Source: Alphaproteobacteria bacterium
Lineage (GTDB): Bacteria > Pseudomonadota > Alphaproteobacteria > Caulobacterales > Caulobacteraceae
Assembly: GCA_018821435.1 (NCBI GenBank)
Contig: JAHJME010000039.1
Span: 1 to 64,000 of the forward strand
DNA length: 64,000 bases
Direction: 5' to 3'
The translations under genes were made by a program, and so were the position numbers. Below are positions 8,883 to 18,918 of the stretch, piece by piece; within the stretch, counting starts at the first letter, position 1, and the number at the start of each line of letters is the position of its first letter. Below the pieces are notes generated by a model. The model saw nothing but the letters and a program-made list of their open reading frames with translations. It searched no databases and was not told the origin of the DNA.

Positions 8883-10094
8883 GTGCGCTGCGATCGGGTT
8901 TGGAGCCATGCCCGCCTGGCGACGTTTGCCGCCGGTCGGCCTGGCCTTGGCGAGATCCAGGACGGCCTCGTCGCCGCCCGCGACGGACGGATCGTCTATG
9001 CCGGACCCCGCGCCGACGCGCCGACCCTCGAAGCCGATGAGCAGGTCGATTGCGACGGGCGCTGGATCACCCCTGGCCTGATCGATTGCCACACCCATCT
9101 GGTCCACGGCGGCGATCGCGCGCACGAGTTCGAGCTCCGGCTCGCGGGAGCGTCCTACGAAGAGATCGCCCGCGCCGGCGGCGGCATCGCCTCCACCGTC
9201 CAGGCCACCCGCGCCGCCAGCGAGACCGAACTGACCGCCATCGCGCGACGCCGCCTTGAAGCCCTTACCGCCGAGGGCGTCACCACCGTCGAGATCAAGT
9301 CGGGCTACGGCCTCTCCACGGCCGAGGAGCTGAAGCAACTCCGCGCCGCCCGCGCCCTGGGCGACCAAGCGCGCATCGTCACGACCTTCCTGGGCGCCCA
9401 CGCCCTGCCCCCGGAGTTCGCCGACGACGCCGACGGCTACATCGACCTTGTCTGCCGCGAGATGCTGCCAGCGGTCGCCGCGGCCGGGCTGGCCGACGCG
9501 GTGGACGCCTTCTGCGAGGGCATCGGCTTCACGCCCGACCAGACGCGTCGGGTGTTCGAGGCGGCGCGCGCGCTGGACCTGCCGGTGAAGCTGCACGCCG
9601 AGCAGCTCTCCAACCTGAACGGCGCCGCCCTGGCCGCGAGCTTCGGCGCCCTGTCGGCCGATCACCTGGAGCACCTGGACGACGCGGGGGTCGCCGCCAT
9701 GGCCCGCGCCGGGACGGTGGCCGTCCTGTTGCCCGGCGCCTTCTACTTCCTCCGCGACACCAAGCTGCCCCCGATCGACGCCCTGCGCGCCGCCGGCGTG
9801 CCGATCGCGCTGGCCACCGACTGCAACCCGGGCACCTCGCCGCTGACCTCGATCCTGCTGACCCTGAACATGGGCGCGACCCTGTTCCGGCTGACGGTCG
9901 AGGAATGCCTGGCGGGCGTGACCCGCCACGCCGCCCAGGCACTGGGCCTGGCGGATGAGGTGGGGACGCTGGAGGCCGGCAAGGCCTGCGACCTGGCCAT
10001 CTGGGACATCGAACGACCGGCCGAGCTGGTCTACCGCATGGGCTTCAATCCGCTCCATGCCCGCGTAGTCGGAGGCAACACATGGACGCGGTGA
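8883..10094 (+). CDS. hutI: Imidazolonepropionase
   Basis: A 403-residue amidohydrolase that opens 4-imidazolone-5-propionate to N-formimino-L-glutamate. Seen: the zinc-binding DCHTHLVHGG (HxH), the substrate-side EIKSGYGL, KLHAEQLSN (metal His and catalytic Glu region), and LATDCNPGTS (metal Asp). The open frame extends far upstream across the operators. I chose GTG 8883 because GGGAGG lies about 7 bases before it, the resulting length matches the family, and the product starts RCDRVWSHARLATF as expected. It is the first gene of a five-gene overlapping operon; its end overlaps hutH by 13 bases. Confidence 0.93.
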   Translation: MRCDRVWSHARLATFAAGRPGLGEIQDGLVAARDGRIVYAGPRADAPTLEADEQVDCDGRWITPGLIDCHTHLVHGGDRAHEFELRLAGASYEEIARAGGGIASTVQATRAASETELTAIARRRLEALTAEGVTTVEIKSGYGLSTAEELKQLRAARALGDQARIVTTFLGAHALPPEFADDADGYIDLVCREMLPAVAAAGLADAVDAFCEGIGFTPDQTRRVFEAARALDLPVKLHAEQLSNLNGAALAASFGALSADHLEHLDDAGVAAMARAGTVAVLLPGAFYFLRDTKLPPIDALRAAGVPIALATDCNPGTSPLTSILLTLNMGATLFRLTVEECLAGVTRHAAQALGLADEVGTLEAGKACDLAIWDIERPAELVYRMGFNPLHARVVGGNTWTR

Positions 10095-11605
10095 CCTTGC
10101 GGCCCGGCGACGTCACCCTGGGCGAGTGGCGCGCGATCTATCGCGGCGCCGGCATGCGCCTGGACCCGGCCTCAACGCCCGTGATCGCGGCCAGCGCCGC
10201 CTCGGTCGGGCGCATCGTGGCGCGCGGCGAACCCGCCTACGGCATCAACACCGGCTTCGGAAAGCTGGCCTCGGTGCGCATCGAGGCGGGCGATCTGGCG
10301 AAGCTCCAGCGCAACATCGTGCTGTCGCACGCCGCCGGCGTCGGCGAGCCCTCGCCGGTTCCGATCGCGCGGCTGATGCTGGCGCTGAAACTGGCCAGCC
10401 TGGCGCAAGGCGCCTCGGGCGTCGCGCCGGCCACCATCGCCCTGCTGGAAGCGCTGCTGGCCAAGGGCCTGACACCGGTGATCCCGTGCCAGGGTTCCGT
10501 CGGCGCGTCGGGCGACCTGGCCCCGCTGGCGCACATGGCCGCCGTCCTGATCGGGGTGGGCGAGGTCTTCGTCGGCGACGAGCGCAAGCCCGCCGCCCGG
10601 GCGCTCGCGGACGCCGGCCTCGCGCCCCTCGACCTGGGCCCCAAGGAAGGCCTGGCCCTGCTCAACGGCACCCAGTTCTCCACGGCCAACGCCCTGGCCG
10701 CGCTGTTCGACGCCGAGCGGGTGTTCCGCGCCGCCCTGGTCACAGGAGCGCTTTCGACCGAGGCGGCCAAGGGCTCCGACACCCCCTTCGACCACCGGAT
10801 CCACGCCCTGCGCCGCCAGCCCGGCCAGATCGAGACCGGCGACGCTCTGCGTGGGCTGATGGCCGGCTCGGCCATCCGCGCCTCGCACCTGAAGGACGAC
10901 GAGCGGGTCCAGGATCCCTACTGCCTGCGCTGCCAGCCCCAGGTGATGGGCGCGTGTCTGGACATCCTGCGACAGGCGGCTACGACCCTCGGCTACGAGG
11001 CCAACGGCGTCACCGACAACCCGCTGATCTTCTCCGACACCGACGAGGCCCTGTCCGGCGGCAACTTCCACGCCGAGCCGGTGGCCTTCGCCGCCGACAT
11101 GATCGCCCTGGCGATCTGCGAGATCGGCTCCTTGGCCGAGCGGCGCGTGGCGATGCTGGTGGACCCGGCGCTCAGCGGGCTGCCGGCGTTCCTGACGCCG
11201 AAGCCCGGCCTGAACTCCGGCTTCATGATCCCGCAGGTCACCGCCGCGGCCCTGGTGTCGGAGAACAAGCAGATGGCCTACCCGGCCAGCGTGGACTCCA
11301 TCCCCACCTCGGCGAACCAGGAGGACCACGTCTCCATGGCCGCCCACGGGGCGCGACGGCTGCATGCCATGGCGCAGAACGCCGCCTCGGTGGTCGGCAT
11401 CGAACTGCTGGCCGCCGCCCAGGGCTGCGATTTCCACGCCCCGCTGACGTCGAGCACATCGCTGGAGGCCGCCCGCACCCTGGTCCGCGCCGAGGTCCCG
11501 CATCTGTCCGACGACCGCCACTTCCACCCGGACCTCGTCGCGGCCATTGCCATGGTCCGCTCCGGCGCGCTGGCGGACGGCCTGGACCTGCCGGGGGTCG
11601 CATGA
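10082..11605 (+). CDS. hutH: Histidine ammonia-lyase (histidase)
   Basis: A 507-residue enzyme that removes ammonia from L-histidine to give urocanate, the first step of the pathway. The catalytic methylidene-imidazolone group forms from A142-S143-G144 in GSVGASGDLAPLAH, the same numbering as in the well-studied Pseudomonas enzyme. Other family markers are YGINTGFGKLA near residue 53, the LLNGTQFSTA segment, VTDNPLIF, and the late TSANQEDHVSMAAHGARR. The length is normal and no key residue is missing. Its start overlaps the end of hutI, and its stop overlaps hutG (ATGA). Confidence 0.96.
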   Translation: MDAVTLRPGDVTLGEWRAIYRGAGMRLDPASTPVIAASAASVGRIVARGEPAYGINTGFGKLASVRIEAGDLAKLQRNIVLSHAAGVGEPSPVPIARLMLALKLASLAQGASGVAPATIALLEALLAKGLTPVIPCQGSVGASGDLAPLAHMAAVLIGVGEVFVGDERKPAARALADAGLAPLDLGPKEGLALLNGTQFSTANALAALFDAERVFRAALVTGALSTEAAKGSDTPFDHRIHALRRQPGQIETGDALRGLMAGSAIRASHLKDDERVQDPYCLRCQPQVMGACLDILRQAATTLGYEANGVTDNPLIFSDTDEALSGGNFHAEPVAFAADMIALAICEIGSLAERRVAMLVDPALSGLPAFLTPKPGLNSGFMIPQVTAAALVSENKQMAYPASVDSIPTSANQEDHVSMAAHGARRLHAMAQNAASVVGIELLAAAQGCDFHAPLTSSTSLEAARTLVRAEVPHLSDDRHFHPDLVAAIAMVRSGALADGLDLPGVA

Positions 11606-12410
11606 GGGACTGGCTGGAAATCCACCGGGGCGACGCGCCGCTGGTGGTCAGCTTTCCCCACACCGGGACCGAGCTGCCGACGGGGATCGCCGCGCGTCTG
11701 ATCTCGCCCTGGCTGGCCCGCAAGGACGCCGACTGGTGGATCGAGCAGCTCTATGATTTCGCCCCCTCGCTGGGCGCGACCACCATCCGCACCGCGATGA
11801 GCCGCACGGTCATCGACGTGAACCGCGACCCGTCCGGCGCCTCGCTCTATCCCGGCCAGGCGACCACCGGCCTCTGCCCGACCACCACCTTCGACGGCGA
11901 GCCGATCTATCGCACAGGCGAGCCGGACCAGGGCGAGATCGACAGGCGTCGGGCAGAGTATTTCGACCCGTACCACGCGGCCCTGCAGGCCGAGCTGGAT
12001 CGCCTCCGCGCCCTCCACGGCAAGGTGGTGCTGTACGAGGCCCACTCGATCCGCTCGGCGATCCCGCGCCTGTTCGACGACCTGCTGCCGAACTTCAACA
12101 TCGGCACGAACGCGGGCGCGACCTGCGACCCTGCACTCACCGCCGCCGTCGAGGCCGCGTGCGACGACAGCGACTTCAGCCGGGTGACCAACGGGCGCTT
12201 CAAGGGCGGCTGGACCACCCGCCACTACGGTCGCCCCGCCGATGGCGTCCACGCGATCCAGATGGAACTGGCCTGCCGCGGCTACATGGACGAACCGCCC
12301 GGCCTGCTGACCTCGGCGATCTGGCCGACGCCCTACGCCGAGGCGCGCGCCGCGCCGATGCGCGCCACCCTCACCAACGTCCTCAACGCCTGCCTGGACT
12401 TCGCCAAAGC

Positions 12411-12414
<4 letters not shown>
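11602..12414 (+). CDS. hutG: N-formylglutamate deformylase (amidohydrolase)
   Basis: A 270-residue enzyme of the FGase family that hydrolyses N-formyl-L-glutamate to glutamate and formate, the last step of this hut variant. Diagnostic stretches are VVSFPHTGTELP near the N-terminus, MSRTVIDVNRDPSGASLYPGQ, YEAHSIRSAIPRLF, and GRFKGGWTTRHYG followed by HAIQMELACRGYMDE. It overlaps hutH by 4 bases and hutU by 4 bases, so translation is probably coupled through the whole operon. Having both hutF and hutG shows that the route yields formate rather than formamide. Confidence 0.94.
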
Positions 12415-14074
<1,660 letters not shown>

Positions 14075-14078
<4 letters not shown>

Positions 14079-14677
14079 CGCTCACCGTCCTGCGCGCGGC
14101 GGACCGGGCGGCGGTTCCCTGGAAGAACGGCGGCGGTGTGACCCGTGAGGTCGCCGCTTGGCCACCCGGCTCCGGCTTCGACGACTTCGCCTGGCGGGTC
14201 AGCATGGCCGAGGTGCGCGAGGACGGTCCGTTCTCCAGCTTTCCCGGCGTGGACCGCGTGCTGGCCGTGCTGGAAGGGGCGATGCGATTGACGGTCGAAG
14301 GCGGTGGCGTCGTCGACCTCGCGCCGGATGCGCCGCCCGCCGTGTTCGACGGTGAAGCGCGGGCCGGCTCCAAGCTGACGGCGGGTCCGGTCCTCGACCT
14401 GAATGTAATGACCCGCCGGGGCGTCGCCCGCGCCCGTGTCGACCTGGTCTCCGCCCGCGTGGAGCTCCCGGCCGGACCCGGCCACCGGCTGGTCGTGGCG
14501 CTCGGCGATATCACGGTGCTAGACGGGACCGCCCGCCACGCCCTGGGCCGCTACGACGCCGTGCTCATCACCGAGCCGCTGACGATCCAGGCGTCTGCCC
14601 AGGCGCGGGCCTATGCGATCACGCTGACGACGCGGGCGCCTACTGACCCCCGTCCACCCGCAGGATCGCCCCTGTAG
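14075..14677 (+). CDS. hutD: HutD/Ves family protein
   Basis: A 200-residue double-cupin-like protein of the HutD/Ves family, often encoded in hut operons; proposed from work in pseudomonads to modulate hut expression, with no proven catalysis. The family opening VLRAADRAAVPWKNGGGVTREVA and the DFAWRVSMAEV stretch are both present, as is the FPGVDRVLAVLEG motif. The GTG start overlaps the hutU stop by 4 bases, making it the last gene of the operon. Its 3' end overlaps the convergent dehydrogenase gene by 38 bases on the opposite strand. Confidence 0.88.
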
Positions 14678-15380
14678 TGAACGACGACGCCGGACTAGCC
14701 AGGTAGAGCGCCGAGGTCACCACCTCTTCCGGTCGGCCGGGGCGGCCCAGCGCATTGTTGGCGTGCTCACGCGCGTGCTCGGTCCAGGCCTTGGAGATAT
14801 CGGTGAGGAACGGCCCCGCCGAGATCGTGTTGACCCGCACCTCCGGCCCGTACTCGCGGGCCATGGAGACGGTCATGGCGTTCAGCGCCGCCTTGGCGCC
14901 GGAATAGGGAATGACCGCCGGCAACGGCATCAGGGCCCCGGTCGACGAGATGTTGATGATCGTCCCGCCCCCGGCCTGTTTCATTCGGTGCGCTACCTGC
15001 GACGCCAGCCGGAACGGACCCTTGAAGTTCAGGCCCACCACGCTGTCGAACAAGGCCTCGCTGACCTCGTGGCTGGGCACGGCGGGCGACATGCCGGCGT
15101 TGTTCACCAGGATGTCGATGCGGCCGAACTGCGCGTAGCCGGCCTTGATCAGCCCGTCGATCTCGTCCCACTTCGCCGCGTGGGCGGCATAGGCCATGGC
15201 GCGGCGGCCCAGAGACCGGACCTCTTCGGCCACGGCCTCGCAGGCGTCCAGCTTGCGGCTGGAGATGATCACGTCGGCGCCCGCCCGGGCAAAGGCCATG
15301 ACCATCTGCTGCCCCAGCCCCCGGCTGCCGCCGGTGATCAGGGCGACCTTGCCGGTCAGGTCGAAGAGATCGGCCGCCAT
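14640..15380 (-). CDS. Short-chain dehydrogenase/reductase (SDR)
   Basis: A 246-residue classical SDR. Seen: the nucleotide-binding TGGSRGLGQQM near residue 17, the structural NNAGM motif, the catalytic Ser in INISSTGAL, Tyr/Lys in YSGAKAALNAM, and a C-terminal dinucleotide-domain ending TTGAILRVDGGQ. The Arg after the second strand (SSRKLD) favours NADP. I chose ATG 15380, which overlaps the stop of the upstream SDR by one base (TGATG), so the pair is one operon. The longer open frame to 15656 is antisense noise. The likely substrate is a 3-oxoacyl thioester or a secondary alcohol; it cannot be fixed further. Confidence 0.88.
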   Translation of the reverse strand: MAADLFDLTGKVALITGGSRGLGQQMVMAFARAGADVIISSRKLDACEAVAEEVRSLGRRAMAYAAHAAKWDEIDGLIKAGYAQFGRIDILVNNAGMSPAVPSHEVSEALFDSVVGLNFKGPFRLASQVAHRMKQAGGGTIINISSTGALMPLPAVIPYSGAKAALNAMTVSMAREYGPEVRVNTISAGPFLTDISKAWTEHAREHANNALGRPGRPEEVVTSALYLASPASSFTTGAILRVDGGQ

Positions 15381-16174
15381 CAGCTCATCCCGCCGCCGAT
15401 GTCGCGGTCGCGCGCGTCGCCCAGCTGCGAGCCGCCGTCGCAGTCCAGAATCGTCCCCGTCACGTAGCGGGCGGACTCGCTGACCAGGAACACGGCGCTC
15501 TCGGCCACTTCCTCGACCTCGCCGAACCGGCGGAGCGCGATGCGGGCGGTGATGGCCTTGTCGGACTCCGGCGTCGGGCTGAGGCGCGCCATGCCCTCGG
15601 TGCCGGCGATCGGGCCGGGCGAGATGCCGTTCACGCGGACGCCCAGGGGCCCCCACTCCATGGCCAGCACGCGGATCAGCTGATTGATCCCGGCCTTCGC
15701 CGCGCAGACGTGGGCCTGCATCATCGCCGGGTTCACCGCCTGGCCGGCCGTGATGGCGATCAGCGAGGCGCCGGGCCGCGCCAGCAAATCGTAGCAGGCG
15801 CGGAAGACGTTGAAGGTGCCGTTCAGGTCGATGTCCACCACGGTGCGGAAGCCGTTGGCCGACATGCCTAGCGCCGGAGCCACGAAGTTGCCCGCCGCGC
15901 CCGAGACCACGATGTCCAGCGGCCCCAGCTTGTCCTTGGCCTCCTGCAGCGCCGCCTGGATCTGGGCGTAGTCGCGCACGTCGCAGGACAGGCCCAGCGC
16001 GCCATGGCCGATCTCGGCCGCCGCGGCCGTCGCCTTCTCCGGATTACGCCCCGCCACCGCCACCTTGGCGCCCAGCTCGGCGTAGCGCTTGGCGATGCCC
16101 AGATTGATGCCGCTGGTGCCGCCGGCGATGAAGGCGACCTTACCGGCCAGCAGGTTGTCCTTGAAGGCGCTCAT
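15380..16174 (-). CDS. SDR family oxidoreductase, 2,4-dienoyl-CoA reductase-like
   Basis: A 264-residue SDR with the atypical glycine motif GGTSGINLGIAKRYAELGAKV and R in VAGRNPEK (NADP preference). In place of NNAG it has VSGAAGNF, and the usual Ser-Tyr-Lys triad is altered: ITAGQAV and the HVCAAKAGINQLIR segment place no Tyr at the YxxxK site. These features match the peroxisomal-type 2,4-dienoyl-CoA reductase branch, which uses a different catalytic arrangement and helps degrade unsaturated fatty acids. It is translationally coupled to the downstream SDR. Confidence 0.8.
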   Translation of the reverse strand: MSAFKDNLLAGKVAFIAGGTSGINLGIAKRYAELGAKVAVAGRNPEKATAAAAEIGHGALGLSCDVRDYAQIQAALQEAKDKLGPLDIVVSGAAGNFVAPALGMSANGFRTVVDIDLNGTFNVFRACYDLLARPGASLIAITAGQAVNPAMMQAHVCAAKAGINQLIRVLAMEWGPLGVRVNGISPGPIAGTEGMARLSPTPESDKAITARIALRRFGEVEEVAESAVFLVSESARYVTGTILDCDGGSQLGDARDRDIGGGMS

Positions 16175-16258
16175 ATGTCCTCGCTTGCTCGTGATCGCGT
16201 TTGAGCGTGGAGGTCAGCCGAACTCTCTCAACGTCAGTCAACGCGGATCTGGACGGCC

Positions 16259-17518
16259 TTATCGCGCCGTCAGGCTGTCGCGGATCGCGGCCTGGCTCAG
16301 CTCTTCGTGGTTGGGCAGCTTTTGCAGGTTGAACTGGTTGATCATGCCCACGAAGACGATCTTGTTCGCGGGGTCGACCCAGAACCAAGTGCCGGCCGCG
16401 CCGTCCCACATGTAGCTGCCCTTGCCCATGGCCGTGCCGCCCTTGGCCGGGTCGGTGACCACCACGCCGTCGTAGCCGTATTGATAGCCGGCCCGCAGCC
16501 GCTGCCAGCCGTTGGTGAAATCCTTGTCGACGAGGGCTGGCGGAAGCTGGTTGCTCATCATCAGCTTGGCCGCCGCCGGGCTGATGATCCGGGCGCCGTC
16601 CAGCCGCCCGCCGTTCAGCAACATCTGGCCGAACCGCGCATAGTCGCCGGCCGTGGTCACCAGGCCGCCGCCGCCCGATGGAAAACCCGGCGGCTTGTCG
16701 TAGGGCATGTAGAGCAGGCCCGATCCCGGCGGCATCGGCCCCAGCTTGCCGCCGCTCAGCAGATAGAGGTTGGCGAACCGCGACCGCTTCTCGGGCGGCA
16801 CGACGAAGCCGGTGTCCTTCATCTTCAGCGGCCCGAAGATCCGCGCCTGCATGAAGTCGTCCAGCCGCTGGCCGGTGATGCGCTGGACGATGGCGCCCTG
16901 CACATCCACCGAGGCGCTGTACATCCACTGGGTTCCCGGCTCGTAGGCCAGCGGGGTCTGGGCCAGACGGGTGATGAAGGCTTCGGCGTCGGGCGCGTCC
17001 ATGACCTGGAGCGCCTTGTACTGGTCGTCCACATAGCCCTTGCCCATGCCGTAGCTGAACCCCGCCGTCTGCGTCATCAGTTCGCGCATCGTCGGGATGG
17101 ATTTCGGCGCCTCCAGGATCGGCTTGCCGTCCGCCCCGATCCCCCGGAACACCTTCTGGCCCGCCAGTTCAGGCAGGAACTTCGTGATCGGGTCTTCGGG
17201 CTTCCAGCGGCCCTCGTCGTACAGGATCATCATCGCCACGGCGGTGATGGGCTTGGTCATCGAGAAGGCGCGGAAGATGGTGTCCATCTTCATCGGGTCG
17301 CCGGTCGCCTGGTCGCGCTTACCCGCCGCCGCGGCATGGACGACCTTGCCGTCCTTCAGCACCAGCACCACCGATCCGCTCCAGAGTCCCTGGTCGACCA
17401 GGGGCTGCAACGCCGCGTCGACGGCGGGGAGCCGGGGCTCCGCCCGCGCGGGCGCGGCGCCCAGGATCAGGGTCGCGGCGGCGGCCAGGGCGAAGCGACG
17501 CAGGAGGGGGCTCGTCAT
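16259..17518 (-). CDS. Exported serine hydrolase, beta-lactamase/esterase fold (class C-like)
   Basis: A 419-residue penicillin-binding-protein-like enzyme with a Sec signal peptide (RRFALAAAATLILGAAPARA). The nucleophile motif is S86-M-T-K89, and the second motif is probably Y-S-A-S in MYSASVDV. A late motif GAAGTWFWVDP occupies the usual KTG/HxG region, as in EstB-type esterases and family S12 'beta-lactamase-related' proteins. This group more often acts as an esterase or D-peptidase than as a resistance enzyme, so I do not call it ampC. It is about 29 bases from the start of the MFS gene upstream and is transcribed in the same direction. Confidence 0.85.
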   Translation of the reverse strand: MTSPLLRRFALAAAATLILGAAPARAEPRLPAVDAALQPLVDQGLWSGSVVLVLKDGKVVHAAAAGKRDQATGDPMKMDTIFRAFSMTKPITAVAMMILYDEGRWKPEDPITKFLPELAGQKVFRGIGADGKPILEAPKSIPTMRELMTQTAGFSYGMGKGYVDDQYKALQVMDAPDAEAFITRLAQTPLAYEPGTQWMYSASVDVQGAIVQRITGQRLDDFMQARIFGPLKMKDTGFVVPPEKRSRFANLYLLSGGKLGPMPPGSGLLYMPYDKPPGFPSGGGGLVTTAGDYARFGQMLLNGGRLDGARIISPAAAKLMMSNQLPPALVDKDFTNGWQRLRAGYQYGYDGVVVTDPAKGGTAMGKGSYMWDGAAGTWFWVDPANKIVFVGMINQFNLQKLPNHEELSQAAIRDSLTAR

Positions 17519-17546
17519 GATCGCAGGTCCGTCGTGACTGAAGGGA

Positions 17547-18803
17547 TCAGGCCGCCGCCGGGCGCGGTTGCGCGCCGCGCCAGCCGTAGAAGGCGACGAG
17601 GGCGAAGCACGCCGCCGGCAGCAGGAAGGCCGCCGGCGTGCCGAACGCCTCGGCGATCCGCCCCATCGGATAAGGCAGCAGCACCCCGCCGCCGATCGCC
17701 ATGACCATCATCGAGGCGCCGCGCTTGGTGGCCGGGCCAAGGTCGGCGACGCCCAGGGTGAAGATCGTCGCGAACATGGTCGACATGAAGAAGAACACCG
17801 CGATCAGCGCGACCGCCGAGACCCGCTCCAGGCCCGCCGCGACCACCAGGCAAAGCGCCACATTGATCAGGCCGTACAGGGTCAGGAGCACGCGGGGCGA
17901 GACCCGGCTGAGCAGGCCCGTGGCGACGAACCGGCCGATGAGGTAGCCCGCCGTGGCGATCGACAGCAGGTAGGCGCCGCCCTTGGAGGTCAGGCCTGGC
18001 CAGGTTTCGGTGACCAGGTTGATGAAGAAGGCGCCGATGCCGACCTGGGCGCCGATGTAGAGCGCCTGGGTCAACACCCCCAGCCGGAAGTGGCCACGCG
18101 ACCAGAGCCCGGCGCCGCCGTCCGCCGACGCGGCCGCGCCATGGTCGGCCTCGCGGATCTCGGGCAGTCGGGAAAGGGCGACGAAGGCGGCGAAGGCCAG
18201 GACGGCGATGGCGATCCCGAGATAGGTGACCTGCACCGCGCCCATGCCGCCGGCGTCCGTTCCCGGGGCGGGCGGGGCCTCGGCGAAGAACAGCGCGCCG
18301 CCGATCACCGGGCCGCAGAAGACGCCCAGCGCATTGAACGACTGGGCCAGGTTCAGCCGCTGGGGCGCCTTGTCGGCCGGACCCAGGGCGTTGACGTAGG
18401 TATCGGCCGCCGTCTCCAGGAAGCAGAGCCCCGCCGCCAGCACGAACATCGAGCCGACGAAGAAGGTGAAACTGGCCGCCTGGGCCGACGGAATGAACAG
18501 CAGCGCGCCGCCCGCCGTGACCACTAGGCCGAAGACGATGCCGAACTTGTAGCCGCGCGCCTGCAGTAGGTAGCCCGCCGGCACGCTCATGATCAGATAG
18601 GCGCCGAAGTAGGCCATCTGCAGCCAGGTCGACTGCGCCTTGCCGACGTGCAGCGTCTCTTGGAAGTGCTTGTTGAGGACGTCGAGCAGGCCGTAGGCCA
18701 AGCCCCAGACGACGAAACAGGCGATGGCGATGGCCAGCGGTCCGCGCAGGGACGCCGCCGGTCGGGCCAGCCCGGGCGCGATCGCGTCGGTTTCAATCGC
18801 CAT
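17547..18803 (-). CDS. MFS sugar permease, FucP-like (probable rhamnose importer)
   Basis: A 418-residue, 12-helix major facilitator of the fucose/glucose-galactose permease group. The first helix CFVVWGLAYGLLDVLNKHFQETL and the FLETAADTYVNALGP and NLAQSFNALGVFCGPVIGG segments are typical of this sugar:H+ symporter branch. The start ATG has a strong GGAGGA 6 bases upstream. It lies downstream of the rhamnulokinase gene with a 115-base gap that holds copies of the motif found before the rhamnose genes. Import of L-rhamnose across the inner membrane is therefore the best guess, made from context. Confidence 0.85.
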   Translation of the reverse strand: MAIETDAIAPGLARPAASLRGPLAIAIACFVVWGLAYGLLDVLNKHFQETLHVGKAQSTWLQMAYFGAYLIMSVPAGYLLQARGYKFGIVFGLVVTAGGALLFIPSAQAASFTFFVGSMFVLAAGLCFLETAADTYVNALGPADKAPQRLNLAQSFNALGVFCGPVIGGALFFAEAPPAPGTDAGGMGAVQVTYLGIAIAVLAFAAFVALSRLPEIREADHGAAASADGGAGLWSRGHFRLGVLTQALYIGAQVGIGAFFINLVTETWPGLTSKGGAYLLSIATAGYLIGRFVATGLLSRVSPRVLLTLYGLINVALCLVVAAGLERVSAVALIAVFFFMSTMFATIFTLGVADLGPATKRGASMMVMAIGGGVLLPYPMGRIAEAFGTPAAFLLPAACFALVAFYGWRGAQPRPAAA

Positions 18804-18856
18804 GGTTTCCTCCGGATACGGGCGTTGTTGTCACGCCCTTGCCGTCACGGTGCCCG

Positions 18857-18900
18857 TGATCTGTTTTGAATGCAAATGCTTCGTCTTGATCGTTTCGGTC
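18857..18900 (-). promoter_or_regulatory. Candidate DeoR-type operator before the sugar permease
   Basis: TTTTGAA (18864-18870) and GTTTCG (18892-18897, CGAAAC on the coding strand) repeat the two half-motifs found in the rhaK/rhaD intergenic region. GATCAAG on the coding strand sits next to the second. Binding is inference from repetition within one locus. Confidence 0.4.
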
Positions 18901-18918
18901 GAACGCCGATCTGCGGCG

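Noticed and set aside
16259..17518. Calling the serine hydrolase an AmpC beta-lactamase
   Set aside because: Only the SxxK and a tentative YxS motif support it; the terminal KTG motif is not clear, and many exported members are esterases or D-peptidases.
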